From: Raineya sp.
GTDB lineage: Bacteria > Bacteroidota > Bacteroidia > Cytophagales > Thermonemataceae
Reading direction: 5' to 3'
Length of the DNA: 64,000 nucleotides
NCBI GenBank assembly: GCA_025454915.1
Contig: JALONN010000002.1
Coordinates: 300,750-364,749 of the forward strand
This document shows, piece by piece, positions 10,821 to 18,589 of this stretch (positions within the stretch are counted from its first letter, which is position 1; every line of letters begins with the position of its first letter). The translations under genes were made by a program, and so were the position numbers. A model generated the notes under the pieces. The model worked only from the letters and a program-made list of their open reading frames with translations. It had not been told where the DNA came from and ran no database searches.

Positions 10821-11147
10821 TTAGGATTTTAACTTTTCATTGTTTTGATGCCTTTCTTTATCTCTTTTGGTTTTTTTTTCCAAATTTTTTTGCAAAGCTT
10901 CTGTAAGATTTACACCTGTTTGGTTTGCTAAACAAATCAGGACAAACATGACATCAGCCATTTCATCAGCCAAATCATGTTTTTCTCCATCTTTAAAAGA
11001 TTGCTCCCCATAAGTTCGAGCCATGATACGAGCCAATTCACCAACCTCTTCCATCAGAATAGCTGTATTGGTCAGCTCGTTATAATATCTGACACCAATA
11101 CTATTAATCCATTCATCTACAGTTTTTTGAGCTTCTGCAATAGTCAT
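10821..11147 (-). CDS. MazG-like nucleotide pyrophosphohydrolase
   Basis: A 108-residue all-alpha NTP pyrophosphatase of the MazG/YpjD type, which hydrolyses (d)NTPs to monophosphates. The metal-binding pattern is visible as ILMEEVGELARIMAR (the ExxE helix) and HDLADEMADVMFVLICLA (the ExxD helix). The protein is a single MazG domain, not the duplicated E. coli MazG. It starts 2 bases after the stop of the DUF58 gene, so both are translated from one transcript. Exact substrate preference cannot be told from sequence. Confidence 0.85.
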   Translation of the reverse strand: MTIAEAQKTVDEWINSIGVRYYNELTNTAILMEEVGELARIMARTYGEQSFKDGEKHDLADEMADVMFVLICLANQTGVNLTEALQKNLEKKTKRDKERHQNNEKLKS

Positions 11148-11149
11148 AT

Positions 11150-12019
11150 TTATTTAATTTTTTTGTTTCTTTTTCTAAAAAGGTCTATTAATCGAGGAAC
11201 AAAATCTTCCTCTGTATTGATAGATAAATAATTGGCATTACTTTTAAGAGCAATACTTTCTAAAAGAGTTTGTGTTTTCTCAAAACGATCTTTTTGCATG
11301 GTTCTGAACTCTTTAGACGATGTGTTGAGCCAGAATGTTTTTTTTGTTTCTTTATCAAAAACGGGAATAATACCCAATCGAGGTAAACTTATTTCTTTAT
11401 TATCATAAAGCTGAATCATTACTAAATCATGCTTTTTAGATAACGCTTTTAGATGAGATTCATAATTTTCATCAATGAAATCTGATAATAAAATAATAAT
11501 ACTTTTTCTTTTTACAGTTTGTAATGTATAAAGAATCATTTTAGAAATATCTGTTTTCAAAGATTTTGGCTCTAAACTAAAGAGGTTAAGAATCATCTCA
11601 TAGGCGTATTTTTGCCCTTTCTGAGGCTTCATATAACGTTCTTTCTGATTGGAAAAACAAATAAGTCCTATATCATTATTTTCTTTTGCTGCTGAAATAG
11701 CCAACACTCCACAAATTTCTTGAGCCATACGTAGTTTAGAGGTATTTGCTCCAATGTCTTGTGATGCACTTACATCTATCAAAAAAAATACAGTTTGCTC
11801 TTTTTCTTCTTTGAATTCTTTTACAAATGTACCCTGTCCTTTGGCACTTACGTTCCAATCTATCCTACGAACATCATCTCCATACAAATAATCCCGAACG
11901 TCCGAAAACTCCAAACCTGAACCCTTAAAAATAGAATGAAAATCTCCTTGCATATGAGTATTAATGACTTTTCTGATTTTAATCTCATATTTTCGGAGTT
12001 TGGCTAAAATTTCTTCCAT
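11150..12019 (-). CDS. DUF58 / von Willebrand factor A-like protein
   Basis: 289 residues. The N-terminal segment KVINTHMQGDFHSIFKGSGL, then EFSDVRDYLYGDDVRRIDWNVSA, is the DUF58 signature. It is followed by a vWA-like domain with an altered metal-adhesion motif (FLIDVSASQDIG, i.e. D-x-S-A-S) and a later LLSDFIDE segment. Members usually sit next to a MoxR AAA+ ATPase and Bat proteins and are thought to act in complex assembly or stress tolerance. No MoxR gene lies beside this one; instead the gene is coupled to a mazG-like gene 2 bases downstream. No membrane segment is visible. Confidence 0.85.
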   Translation of the reverse strand: MEEILAKLRKYEIKIRKVINTHMQGDFHSIFKGSGLEFSDVRDYLYGDDVRRIDWNVSAKGQGTFVKEFKEEKEQTVFFLIDVSASQDIGANTSKLRMAQEICGVLAISAAKENNDIGLICFSNQKERYMKPQKGQKYAYEMILNLFSLEPKSLKTDISKMILYTLQTVKRKSIIILLSDFIDENYESHLKALSKKHDLVMIQLYDNKEISLPRLGIIPVFDKETKKTFWLNTSSKEFRTMQKDRFEKTQTLLESIALKSNANYLSINTEEDFVPRLIDLFRKRNKKIK

Positions 12020-12073
12020 AATTTTAACTTAGGTATAAAAATTGTTATTTTTGAAGAAATTGATGTGTTTTCG

Positions 12074-12541
12074 ATGAAAAAATATTTATTTGTAATTATC
12101 ACATTGCTGGTTATTATTTCTTGTCAGAAAGAAATAGAAACGCCTAAAAATTTACTCCAATCTAAAAAAATGGTAGCCATTCTTATTGATATTCATTTGT
12201 TGGAGTCACAAACGCCACATCTTACTCGTACACCAGACTCTTCATATATACTATATAAAGCTTTTGAAAAAAAGATATTTCAAAAACATCAAACAGATTC
12301 TTTAACCTATCAGCAAAGTTATAGGTATTACTTGAATAATTTACAAGAGTTTGAAAAAATCTATGCACAAGTCATAGATAGTTTGGTTTATAGAGAATCA
12401 ACGCTTAACTTAGGAAAGCCAATTCTTATTGAAAAAGTAAAAGATACAACTATTTCTATCAAGAAAGATAGTTTGAGAATAATTCAACGAAAAAAAATAA
12501 AAGAAATGGTAAAAAAAGAGAACTTGAAGCTAAATTCTTGA
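12074..12541 (+). CDS. DUF4296 lipoprotein
   Basis: From the ATG at 12074, 155 residues begin with a lipoprotein signal (MKKYLFVIITLLVIISCQ, lipobox V-I-I-S-C), so the protein should be membrane-anchored by a lipidated Cys. An upstream in-frame GTG at 12065 adds only three residues and is less likely. The body (KMVAILIDIHLLES followed by a Tyr-rich helical region) matches the DUF4296 family common in Bacteroidota. The C-terminus is very lysine-rich. Function is unknown. It is divergent from the DUF58 gene and stands alone. Confidence 0.7.
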   Translation: MKKYLFVIITLLVIISCQKEIETPKNLLQSKKMVAILIDIHLLESQTPHLTRTPDSSYILYKAFEKKIFQKHQTDSLTYQQSYRYYLNNLQEFEKIYAQVIDSLVYRESTLNLGKPILIEKVKDTTISIKKDSLRIIQRKKIKEMVKKENLKLNS

Positions 12542-12638
12542 TAAGAAAGTTTTTTATTTATGAAAAAAAATTAAATTTGTGAGAAGAACAATATTTTGCA
12601 TTAAAACACTCAATACCACATAAACTATTAGCAAAAAT

Positions 12639-13352
12639 ATGCAAAATTATACTTGTATTGCAGTTGATGACAGCGATGTTCAACTTGTTATACTGAAAAA
12701 TTATGTAAAAAAAATTTCTCGGTTAGAATTAAAAGCTACTTTTAATAATCCTGTTGATGCTTTTGAATATTTAGGAAAAAATGAAGTAGATATTTTATTG
12801 CTGGATATTGATATGCCTGAAATTTCAGGTTTAGATTTACTTAAAATGCTTCCTAAAAAGCCACAAACCATTCTCATTACATCCAAAATGGAATTTGCGT
12901 TAGAAGCTTTTGAATTAGATGCAATAGATTATATCATCAAACCTCCCGAATATCCACGCTTTTTGAAAGCAGTTACAAAGGCTATTAGTTTTTTGGAGTC
13001 TAAAAACTCTGCTATGGGATTAAATGAACCCACTGAAGACGAAATTTATGTAAAAATTAATAGCAAGTTAGTAAGATTAGAGGTAAACCTCATAGACTAT
13101 TTTGAGGCAATGTCAGATTACGTGATTATCCATACTGAGGACAAAAGGCAATATATTGTATATTCTACACTTAAGCAGTTTGAAGAAAAAATGCAAGCCT
13201 ATCAGAAATTTAGAAGGATTCACAGATCTTATCTTATCAATATTTCCAAGATAAAAAGTATTGAAGATGGACAAATTCTCATCAATGAAAAAACTCTTCC
13301 TATAGGGAATACCTATAAAGAAGAGTTTCTTAAGAATCTAAATAAAATGTAA
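12639..13352 (+). CDS. LytTR-family response regulator
   Basis: 237 residues: a receiver domain (1-115) with acidic pocket D10/D11, phospho-acceptor Asp56 in LLLDIDMPEISG and the conserved Lys in DYIIKPPEYPRF. A LytTR DNA-binding domain (about 140-237) shows YVKINSKLVRLEVNLIDYFE, then FRRIHRSYLINISKI and LPIGNTYKE. These regulators normally pair with a LytS/His_kinase-type sensor, but none is next to it, so it is an orphan here. It is convergent with the small secreted protein gene at 13357, with only four bases between the stops and no clear terminator. Confidence 0.92.
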   Translation: MQNYTCIAVDDSDVQLVILKNYVKKISRLELKATFNNPVDAFEYLGKNEVDILLLDIDMPEISGLDLLKMLPKKPQTILITSKMEFALEAFELDAIDYIIKPPEYPRFLKAVTKAISFLESKNSAMGLNEPTEDEIYVKINSKLVRLEVNLIDYFEAMSDYVIIHTEDKRQYIVYSTLKQFEEKMQAYQKFRRIHRSYLINISKIKSIEDGQILINEKTLPIGNTYKEEFLKNLNKM

Positions 13353-13356
13353 GATT

Positions 13357-13869
13357 TTACTTTCCAGATTTTCCTATTTTCATTAATTCATCAATTGTTT
13401 TACAAGAAGGAGATAACTCTAACTCTTCAAGAGCCTTTTTTACTTCGGCTTCAGGCATGGTACTTGTTTTTTTCTGAAAGGTTTCAAAACAAGCCGTCAG
13501 ACCGTTAGGCTCTTTATTTGCATCTTCTGCAAACTTTTGAGCATCAGCAATTACTTTTGTTTGTTCTTCTTGAGATAATTTCAAGATGTTATCCTGAAAA
13601 ATTTGAGCTGCTTTTTCTTGACCTTGAATAGCCATATCTTCTATAAAGGTTTTAATAAGAGGGTGATATTGACTAAAATAGTTATTAAAACAGTTACAAA
13701 GTTCTTCTGCTACTTGCTGAGGTGTCTCCCCTGCTTTTGTTGTACTAGCTTTAGAACTAGTATTTGCTTTATTTGTTGTGGCAGCTTTAGATTTGATAGG
13801 AAGCTGTCCTTGTGCAAACGTAAACCCTACTGTAAGGCATAGTGCTAATGTTGTAAGTAATTTTTTCAT
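13357..13869 (-). CDS. Small secreted protein, paralogue of the upstream gene
   Basis: 170 residues. It has a signal peptide (MKKLLTTLALCLTVGFTFAQ), a Lys/Thr/Ser-rich linker (about 25-48) and an alpha-helical domain containing FSQYHPLIKTFIEDMAIQG. That segment, together with a later ADAQKF, is shared with the gene at 13935-14276. Cysteines at CNCF, LTACF and SPSC suggest disulfides in the exported form. The family is not recognised and no function is proposed. It follows its non-secreted paralogue by 65 bases on the same strand. Confidence 0.6.
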   Translation of the reverse strand: MKKLLTTLALCLTVGFTFAQGQLPIKSKAATTNKANTSSKASTTKAGETPQQVAEELCNCFNNYFSQYHPLIKTFIEDMAIQGQEKAAQIFQDNILKLSQEEQTKVIADAQKFAEDANKEPNGLTACFETFQKKTSTMPEAEVKKALEELELSPSCKTIDELMKIGKSGK

Positions 13870-13934
13870 GACAATCTAATTTTAATAAACTTAATAAAAA
13901 TTTTAATAAATACACCAAAAAGTGTGCTATATTT

Positions 13935-14276
13935 TTAACTTAAAAGATTATTTACAAATTTTGCCATAGGAGATTTTTCTAAAATTTCTTTTGTTTTTAA
14001 AGCCTCTTCAGAAGAAAGTAAAGTGACTTTATCCTTGAACTGATTGATACATGAATTCATTGTATTGGTATCTCTAAATTTTTGGGCATCAGCAAGAGCC
14101 TTTTGAGCCTCTTCTGTATCTAGAGCTAAGACATTATTAAGAAGTAATTGAGATGCTTTTGTCTCCCCAAAACGCCCCATATCTTCTATAAATGTTCTAA
14201 TAACAGGATGATATTGACTAAAAAGACAATCTAAAAAATCATTTACAATTTGTTGTGGAGTTTGAGTATTTTCCAT
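13935..14276 (-). CDS. Small unknown protein, non-secreted paralogue of the downstream gene
   Basis: 113 residues, mostly alpha-helical. It shares FSQYHPVIRTFIEDMGRFG and ALADAQKF with the neighbouring 170-residue gene but lacks that gene's signal peptide and linker: it begins MENTQTPQQIVNDFLDCLFS. The pair looks like a tandem duplication in which one copy is exported and the other stays inside. No known family recognised. Confidence 0.55.
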   Translation of the reverse strand: MENTQTPQQIVNDFLDCLFSQYHPVIRTFIEDMGRFGETKASQLLLNNVLALDTEEAQKALADAQKFRDTNTMNSCINQFKDKVTLLSSEEALKTKEILEKSPMAKFVNNLLS

Positions 14277-14287
14277 CAGAAATAATT

Positions 14288-14295
14288 TATTTTTG
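14288..14295 (+). promoter_or_regulatory. Possible -7 element (TATTTTTG)
   Basis: TAnnTTTG match 32 bases before the ATG at 14328. The nearest upstream TTTG is 23 bases away, so the promoter call is weak. Confidence 0.35.
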
Positions 14296-14327
14296 TAAAG
14301 AATACAGTTATTAAAGTAATCAAAATT

Positions 14328-15029
14328 ATGAAACTTATAACAATACTTACTACTATATTTTCTTTGCTTACTTTTGTTTGTGTTGCTCAGAATGAAAACT
14401 TACCAAAAAACTATATTAGCTTTCAAATAACACAACCTGTTTTTAAAGAATACCAACTGAGCTATGAAAGAATACTTACTAAAAGAAGTTCAATAGAACT
14501 AATAGGAAGCATACAACCTATACGTAATGCTTCAGAAATTAGAAGTCCGGGCTTTTATGGAAGTCTTAATACATCTGGAATATATCTTTATGAAAAACTT
14601 AGATGGGCAAAATTTAATAAATCTCGAATGATAGAACTTGCATATAAATATCATTTTAAAAACCATATTTATATCTCTTTTTCAACTTATTATCGAGAAT
14701 GTAAAGCAGAAAACAGTAATTGGCATTATATGACACCCAAAAGTATGGATAACGAATATTGGATACATGCTGATATTAATACCTCCATAACAGGATTTAA
14801 AGCTATTATTGGGAAACGTTTTATGTATCAACCAATCAAAGGAAAATTAGGCTTTTTCTTTGAACCATATTGTGGAATGGGTTCTCGACGTACAAAAGGA
14901 GAGGTTTTTTACTATAAATTTGAAAATAAATTTGAACCTGCAAAAAATAAGTATAACTACAGAAAAACAGAAACGTATATGGGAGGTTCAATCCATTTGG
15001 GGGCAAAAGTAGGGATAGCATTTTTGTAA
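14328..15029 (+). CDS. Exported protein of unknown function, possible small outer-membrane barrel
   Basis: 233 residues with a signal peptide (MKLITILTTIFSLLTFVCVAQ). Alternating hydrophobic/polar stretches rich in Tyr, Phe and Ser follow (YISFQITQPVFKEYQLSYER, then HIYISFSTYYREC), ending LGAKVGIAFL with a terminal hydrophobic pattern like that of an outer-membrane beta-barrel. The first part resembles DUF3575-like barrels, but the family was not identified with certainty. It ends 4 bases before the start of the 1158-residue surface protein, so the two are probably co-transcribed. Confidence 0.55.
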   Translation: MKLITILTTIFSLLTFVCVAQNENLPKNYISFQITQPVFKEYQLSYERILTKRSSIELIGSIQPIRNASEIRSPGFYGSLNTSGIYLYEKLRWAKFNKSRMIELAYKYHFKNHIYISFSTYYRECKAENSNWHYMTPKSMDNEYWIHADINTSITGFKAIIGKRFMYQPIKGKLGFFFEPYCGMGSRRTKGEVFYYKFENKFEPAKNKYNYRKTETYMGGSIHLGAKVGIAFL

Positions 15030-15033
15030 GTAA

Positions 15034-18000
15034 ATGTGGAGGGCTTTACATATTGTTTATTTTTGGGGCTTTAAAAGCAAATACATTTTTTGCTTATATA
15101 CTATAATGTTTTTTCAATATGGGTTACAAGCTCAACAACGTTGTAAAAAGGTTGCACTTAACCAAAAAATTACTGATACACTCACCATTATTCCAGAAAG
15201 CTTTCAATTCCAAACAACAGATACAACACTAAAAATCCAGTTTAATTTCTCTAAAAATGAAGCGATTTGGAAAAGTAAAATTGAATATACAACTACAGAT
15301 AGTATTTTAGTTTGTTATCAGACATTACCATTTTCTTTAACTCAAAAATACCAGCAAAGAGAGAGTGTAGATACACTTACCTTTTTTATAACACCTTTAG
15401 TGCCTTTAGACAAACAAACTGAAAAACGAGAGGAAATTATTACAACAGATAGTATTCAAAAGACAGGAGCTATTTACAGAGGATTAGCAATTGGTAATCA
15501 GCAGAATGCATTTGTAAATTCTGCCCTTAATTTACAATTAGAAGGAAAAATTACCCCTGATGTAACACTCAAAGCATTGCTCAATGACCAACAAGTACCC
15601 TTTCAGCCCGAAGGGAATACACAGCAAGTTCAGCAACTTGATAGAATTTTAATAGAACTCCAAAGCAAGACAACTATTCTACAAGCTGGAGATATTATTA
15701 TGCAAAACAAAAACTCAGAGTTTTTAAGATATTATAAAAACGTTCAGGGTGTACAAATTGAAACCCAACAAACTTATCGAGACAGCTCAAAATCTGTTAC
15801 TTCATTTGGAGTTGCTCTTGCCAAAGGCAGATTTGCATCTGTGGCTATCAATCCTTTGGAGGGGGTGCAAGGTCCTTATCGTTTGCGAGGTGCTAATAAT
15901 GAGCGTTTTATAGTTGTTATTGCCAATACAGAAAAAATATATGTGGATGGTAAACTACTTCGCAGAGGGTTTGATGCTGATTATGTAATAGATTATAATC
16001 TTGCTGAAATTACATTCAATCCAAATATACTAATTACCCAATACACACGTATCAGAGTCGATTATGAATATACGGAGCGAAATTATAGTCGAACAAATTT
16101 ACATGCTTCTCATTTTCAGGAATATAAAAAAGCTACAATTTTTGGACAATATTATGCAGAAACAGATAATCCTAGAAATCCTTTAGCTATCCAACTGTCA
16201 GATAATCAGAAGTTACAACTGGCTCAAATTGGAGATGATATAAACCAAGCTTTTTTGAATACTGCTGATTCTGTGGGTTATACCAATGAAGCAATTTTAT
16301 ATGAAAAGAAAGATACTCTTGTAAATTCTGGTATTTATCCTGTTTTTATATATTCTAAAAACCCTCAAAAAGCATTTTGGCAAGTAGCATTTACAGATGT
16401 TGGAGTAAATAAAGGAAATTATATACTCACACAAACACTACAAAATGGACGAATTTATGAATGGGTAGAGCCTTTACAGGGTATTCCTCAGGGTAACTAT
16501 GAGCCTATTAGTCTAGTACCTCTTCCCCAAAAAAGACAACTTTTTACAATAGGAGGTGCTTGGAAGCCAAATAAATATGAAAAAATATATTTAGAAATGG
16601 CTTTTTCAAAAAGAGATTTAAATCGTTTTTCAAGCCTTGATGACCAAGACAATAACGGGTTTGCCCTCAAAACAACAATTGAGCAGAAAGACCGATATAA
16701 TTGGAAAAAATACCAGTTTTCTAGTAAGTTAAGTTACGAACTCAATAACCCAACTTTTCTACCTATAGATAGATTTCGGAATATTGAATTTAACAGAGAT
16801 TGGAACTTGAATCTAGATACACTTACTGTACCTGAGCAAAGAACAGAACATATTGGAGAGATTCAGATTTCCTTAAAAAAAGACAATCAAAATTTTATCT
16901 CAACATCACATACTTACCGAAACAGACAAAACAAACTTTCAGGATTTCAAAATCAGTTTAATTTTTCTCAGGTTCAGGGGAAATGGCAATTGAAAGCAAA
17001 TGCTTTTTTTCTTAATAGTGAGCAAAATAATCTTGAAAAACAAAACTCTACATGGCAAAGACTGAATGCAGAAGTTGCTCATCAAAGTAAGAAATTAGTG
17101 AAGGGCTATACTTATTTTCTGGATAAAAATGTACTTCAAAATATTAGTAATGATTCTATTACGTTTTCAGCTATGAATTTTGATGAACACAAAGTTTTTG
17201 TGAAAACTACTGATAGCTCAAAAATTAGATTTACCTCCGATTATAGTTATAGAACAGATAATCAACCCACCAATGGCGAATTAAAGTTAAGAACTATTGC
17301 TCAAACTATACAGAGTTCTTTGCAAACTAAAGTAAATGCGATACAATCTTTAAAATTATTAGCTACTTATCGTAATATTCAGAATTTTATCATCAATAGT
17401 CAGAACGAAGAAAACTTGATGGGAAGATTGGAATGGACTAGACAGCTCTGGAAGAAAAATGTTCGTTCTGAGTTGATATGGCAAAATACTACCTCAAGAG
17501 AACTACAAAGAGAATTTAGCTACATACAAGTCCCAACAGGACAGGGAACACACACTTGGCGAGATGATAACAACAATAATATTGCTGAATTGAATGAGTT
17601 TTATTTGGCTATTAACCCCGATGAACGCCAATATGCCAAAATATTTACACCAACAGATACTTATATCAAGGCTTTTTTCACAGATATAAATTATCGTCTG
17701 AATTTACAAACACCTACTGAATGGAGTAAACAAAAGGGTGTTAAATACATTTTATCTAAATTTTCATTGAATGGAAGTGCCTTATTGCGTAGAAAAACAA
17801 CTGAACAGGATTTTCTAAAAAGAATTATTCCTTTATCTAATATTGAAAATCAAAATATTTTATCAGTCCAAGAAAGTATTCGAAGCATTCTGTTTTTTAA
17901 TAGAGGTAATTCCCAATTTGGAGCAGATTTGAATTTCAATAAAAGTAGCCAAAAACAACTTTTAACCAATGGTTTTGAAACAAGAGGCATTCAAGAAATT

Positions 18001-18510
18001 GGGTTTACAGGACGGAAAAACCTTGGTAAATATTGGAATGGACAGATACAAATCAAAAATCTTCAAACACAAAACCAGTCAGATTTTTTATTAAACCGAA
18101 ACTTTAAAATTGATGCATTGAATATTCAACCCCAGATAGCTTATCAGCCATCTAATAACTGGCGATTAAGTATTGCTTTTTTACAAAACAATAAAGTAAA
18201 CCAGTTTGGAAACGAAAAAGCGAACTTACAAGAATGGAGTAGTGAATTGCGTTGGAGCAAACCTTCTGTTTTTGTTCTTTCTGCTCAGATTCGACTGGTG
18301 GATATTCGTTTTACTGGAGAAACAGCATCTCCAGTAGCATACGAAATGTTAGAGGCATTACAGACAGGTAGAAATTGGATATGGACAGCCACTTATCAAC
18401 AACGTTTGGCAAACGGACTACAAATAAATATTTTGTATAATGGAAGAAAAATGCCTAATCAATCCAACATTATTCACTTTGGTCAGGTACAAGCAGGGGT
18501 ACTATTTTAA
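15034..18510 (+). CDS. Large envelope protein of a conserved Bacteroidota family, unknown function
   Basis: 1158 residues. An N-terminal hydrophobic segment ending near FFQYGLQAQ acts as the signal. The start is uncertain: ATG 15034 gives a long pre-sequence, and an ATG at 15106 would shorten it. A conserved stretch at about 165-350 contains LNLQLEGKITPDVTLKALLN, FQPEGNTQQVQQLDRILIEL, QGPYRLRGANNERFIVVIAN and KIYVDGKLLRRGFDADYVID. It also holds a Y-N-x-A-E-I-T-F motif. I recall this set of motifs from large Bacteroidota cell-surface proteins of unknown role. The C-terminal two thirds is rich in amphipathic strands, as expected for a beta-barrel. It follows the gene at 14328 by 4 bases. Confidence 0.6.
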   Translation: MWRALHIVYFWGFKSKYIFCLYTIMFFQYGLQAQQRCKKVALNQKITDTLTIIPESFQFQTTDTTLKIQFNFSKNEAIWKSKIEYTTTDSILVCYQTLPFSLTQKYQQRESVDTLTFFITPLVPLDKQTEKREEIITTDSIQKTGAIYRGLAIGNQQNAFVNSALNLQLEGKITPDVTLKALLNDQQVPFQPEGNTQQVQQLDRILIELQSKTTILQAGDIIMQNKNSEFLRYYKNVQGVQIETQQTYRDSSKSVTSFGVALAKGRFASVAINPLEGVQGPYRLRGANNERFIVVIANTEKIYVDGKLLRRGFDADYVIDYNLAEITFNPNILITQYTRIRVDYEYTERNYSRTNLHASHFQEYKKATIFGQYYAETDNPRNPLAIQLSDNQKLQLAQIGDDINQAFLNTADSVGYTNEAILYEKKDTLVNSGIYPVFIYSKNPQKAFWQVAFTDVGVNKGNYILTQTLQNGRIYEWVEPLQGIPQGNYEPISLVPLPQKRQLFTIGGAWKPNKYEKIYLEMAFSKRDLNRFSSLDDQDNNGFALKTTIEQKDRYNWKKYQFSSKLSYELNNPTFLPIDRFRNIEFNRDWNLNLDTLTVPEQRTEHIGEIQISLKKDNQNFISTSHTYRNRQNKLSGFQNQFNFSQVQGKWQLKANAFFLNSEQNNLEKQNSTWQRLNAEVAHQSKKLVKGYTYFLDKNVLQNISNDSITFSAMNFDEHKVFVKTTDSSKIRFTSDYSYRTDNQPTNGELKLRTIAQTIQSSLQTKVNAIQSLKLLATYRNIQNFIINSQNEENLMGRLEWTRQLWKKNVRSELIWQNTTSRELQREFSYIQVPTGQGTHTWRDDNNNNIAELNEFYLAINPDERQYAKIFTPTDTYIKAFFTDINYRLNLQTPTEWSKQKGVKYILSKFSLNGSALLRRKTTEQDFLKRIIPLSNIENQNILSVQESIRSILFFNRGNSQFGADLNFNKSSQKQLLTNGFETRGIQEIGFTGRKNLGKYWNGQIQIKNLQTQNQSDFLLNRNFKIDALNIQPQIAYQPSNNWRLSIAFLQNNKVNQFGNEKANLQEWSSELRWSKPSVFVLSAQIRLVDIRFTGETASPVAYEMLEALQTGRNWIWTATYQQRLANGLQINILYNGRKMPNQSNIIHFGQVQAGVLF

Positions 18511-18589
18511 AAAAAAATGAGGCTTTTTATATCTTTTTGGCTTCTTATCCGTTATACTTGCTGAACTAAAAACACATAAACTTAACGCG

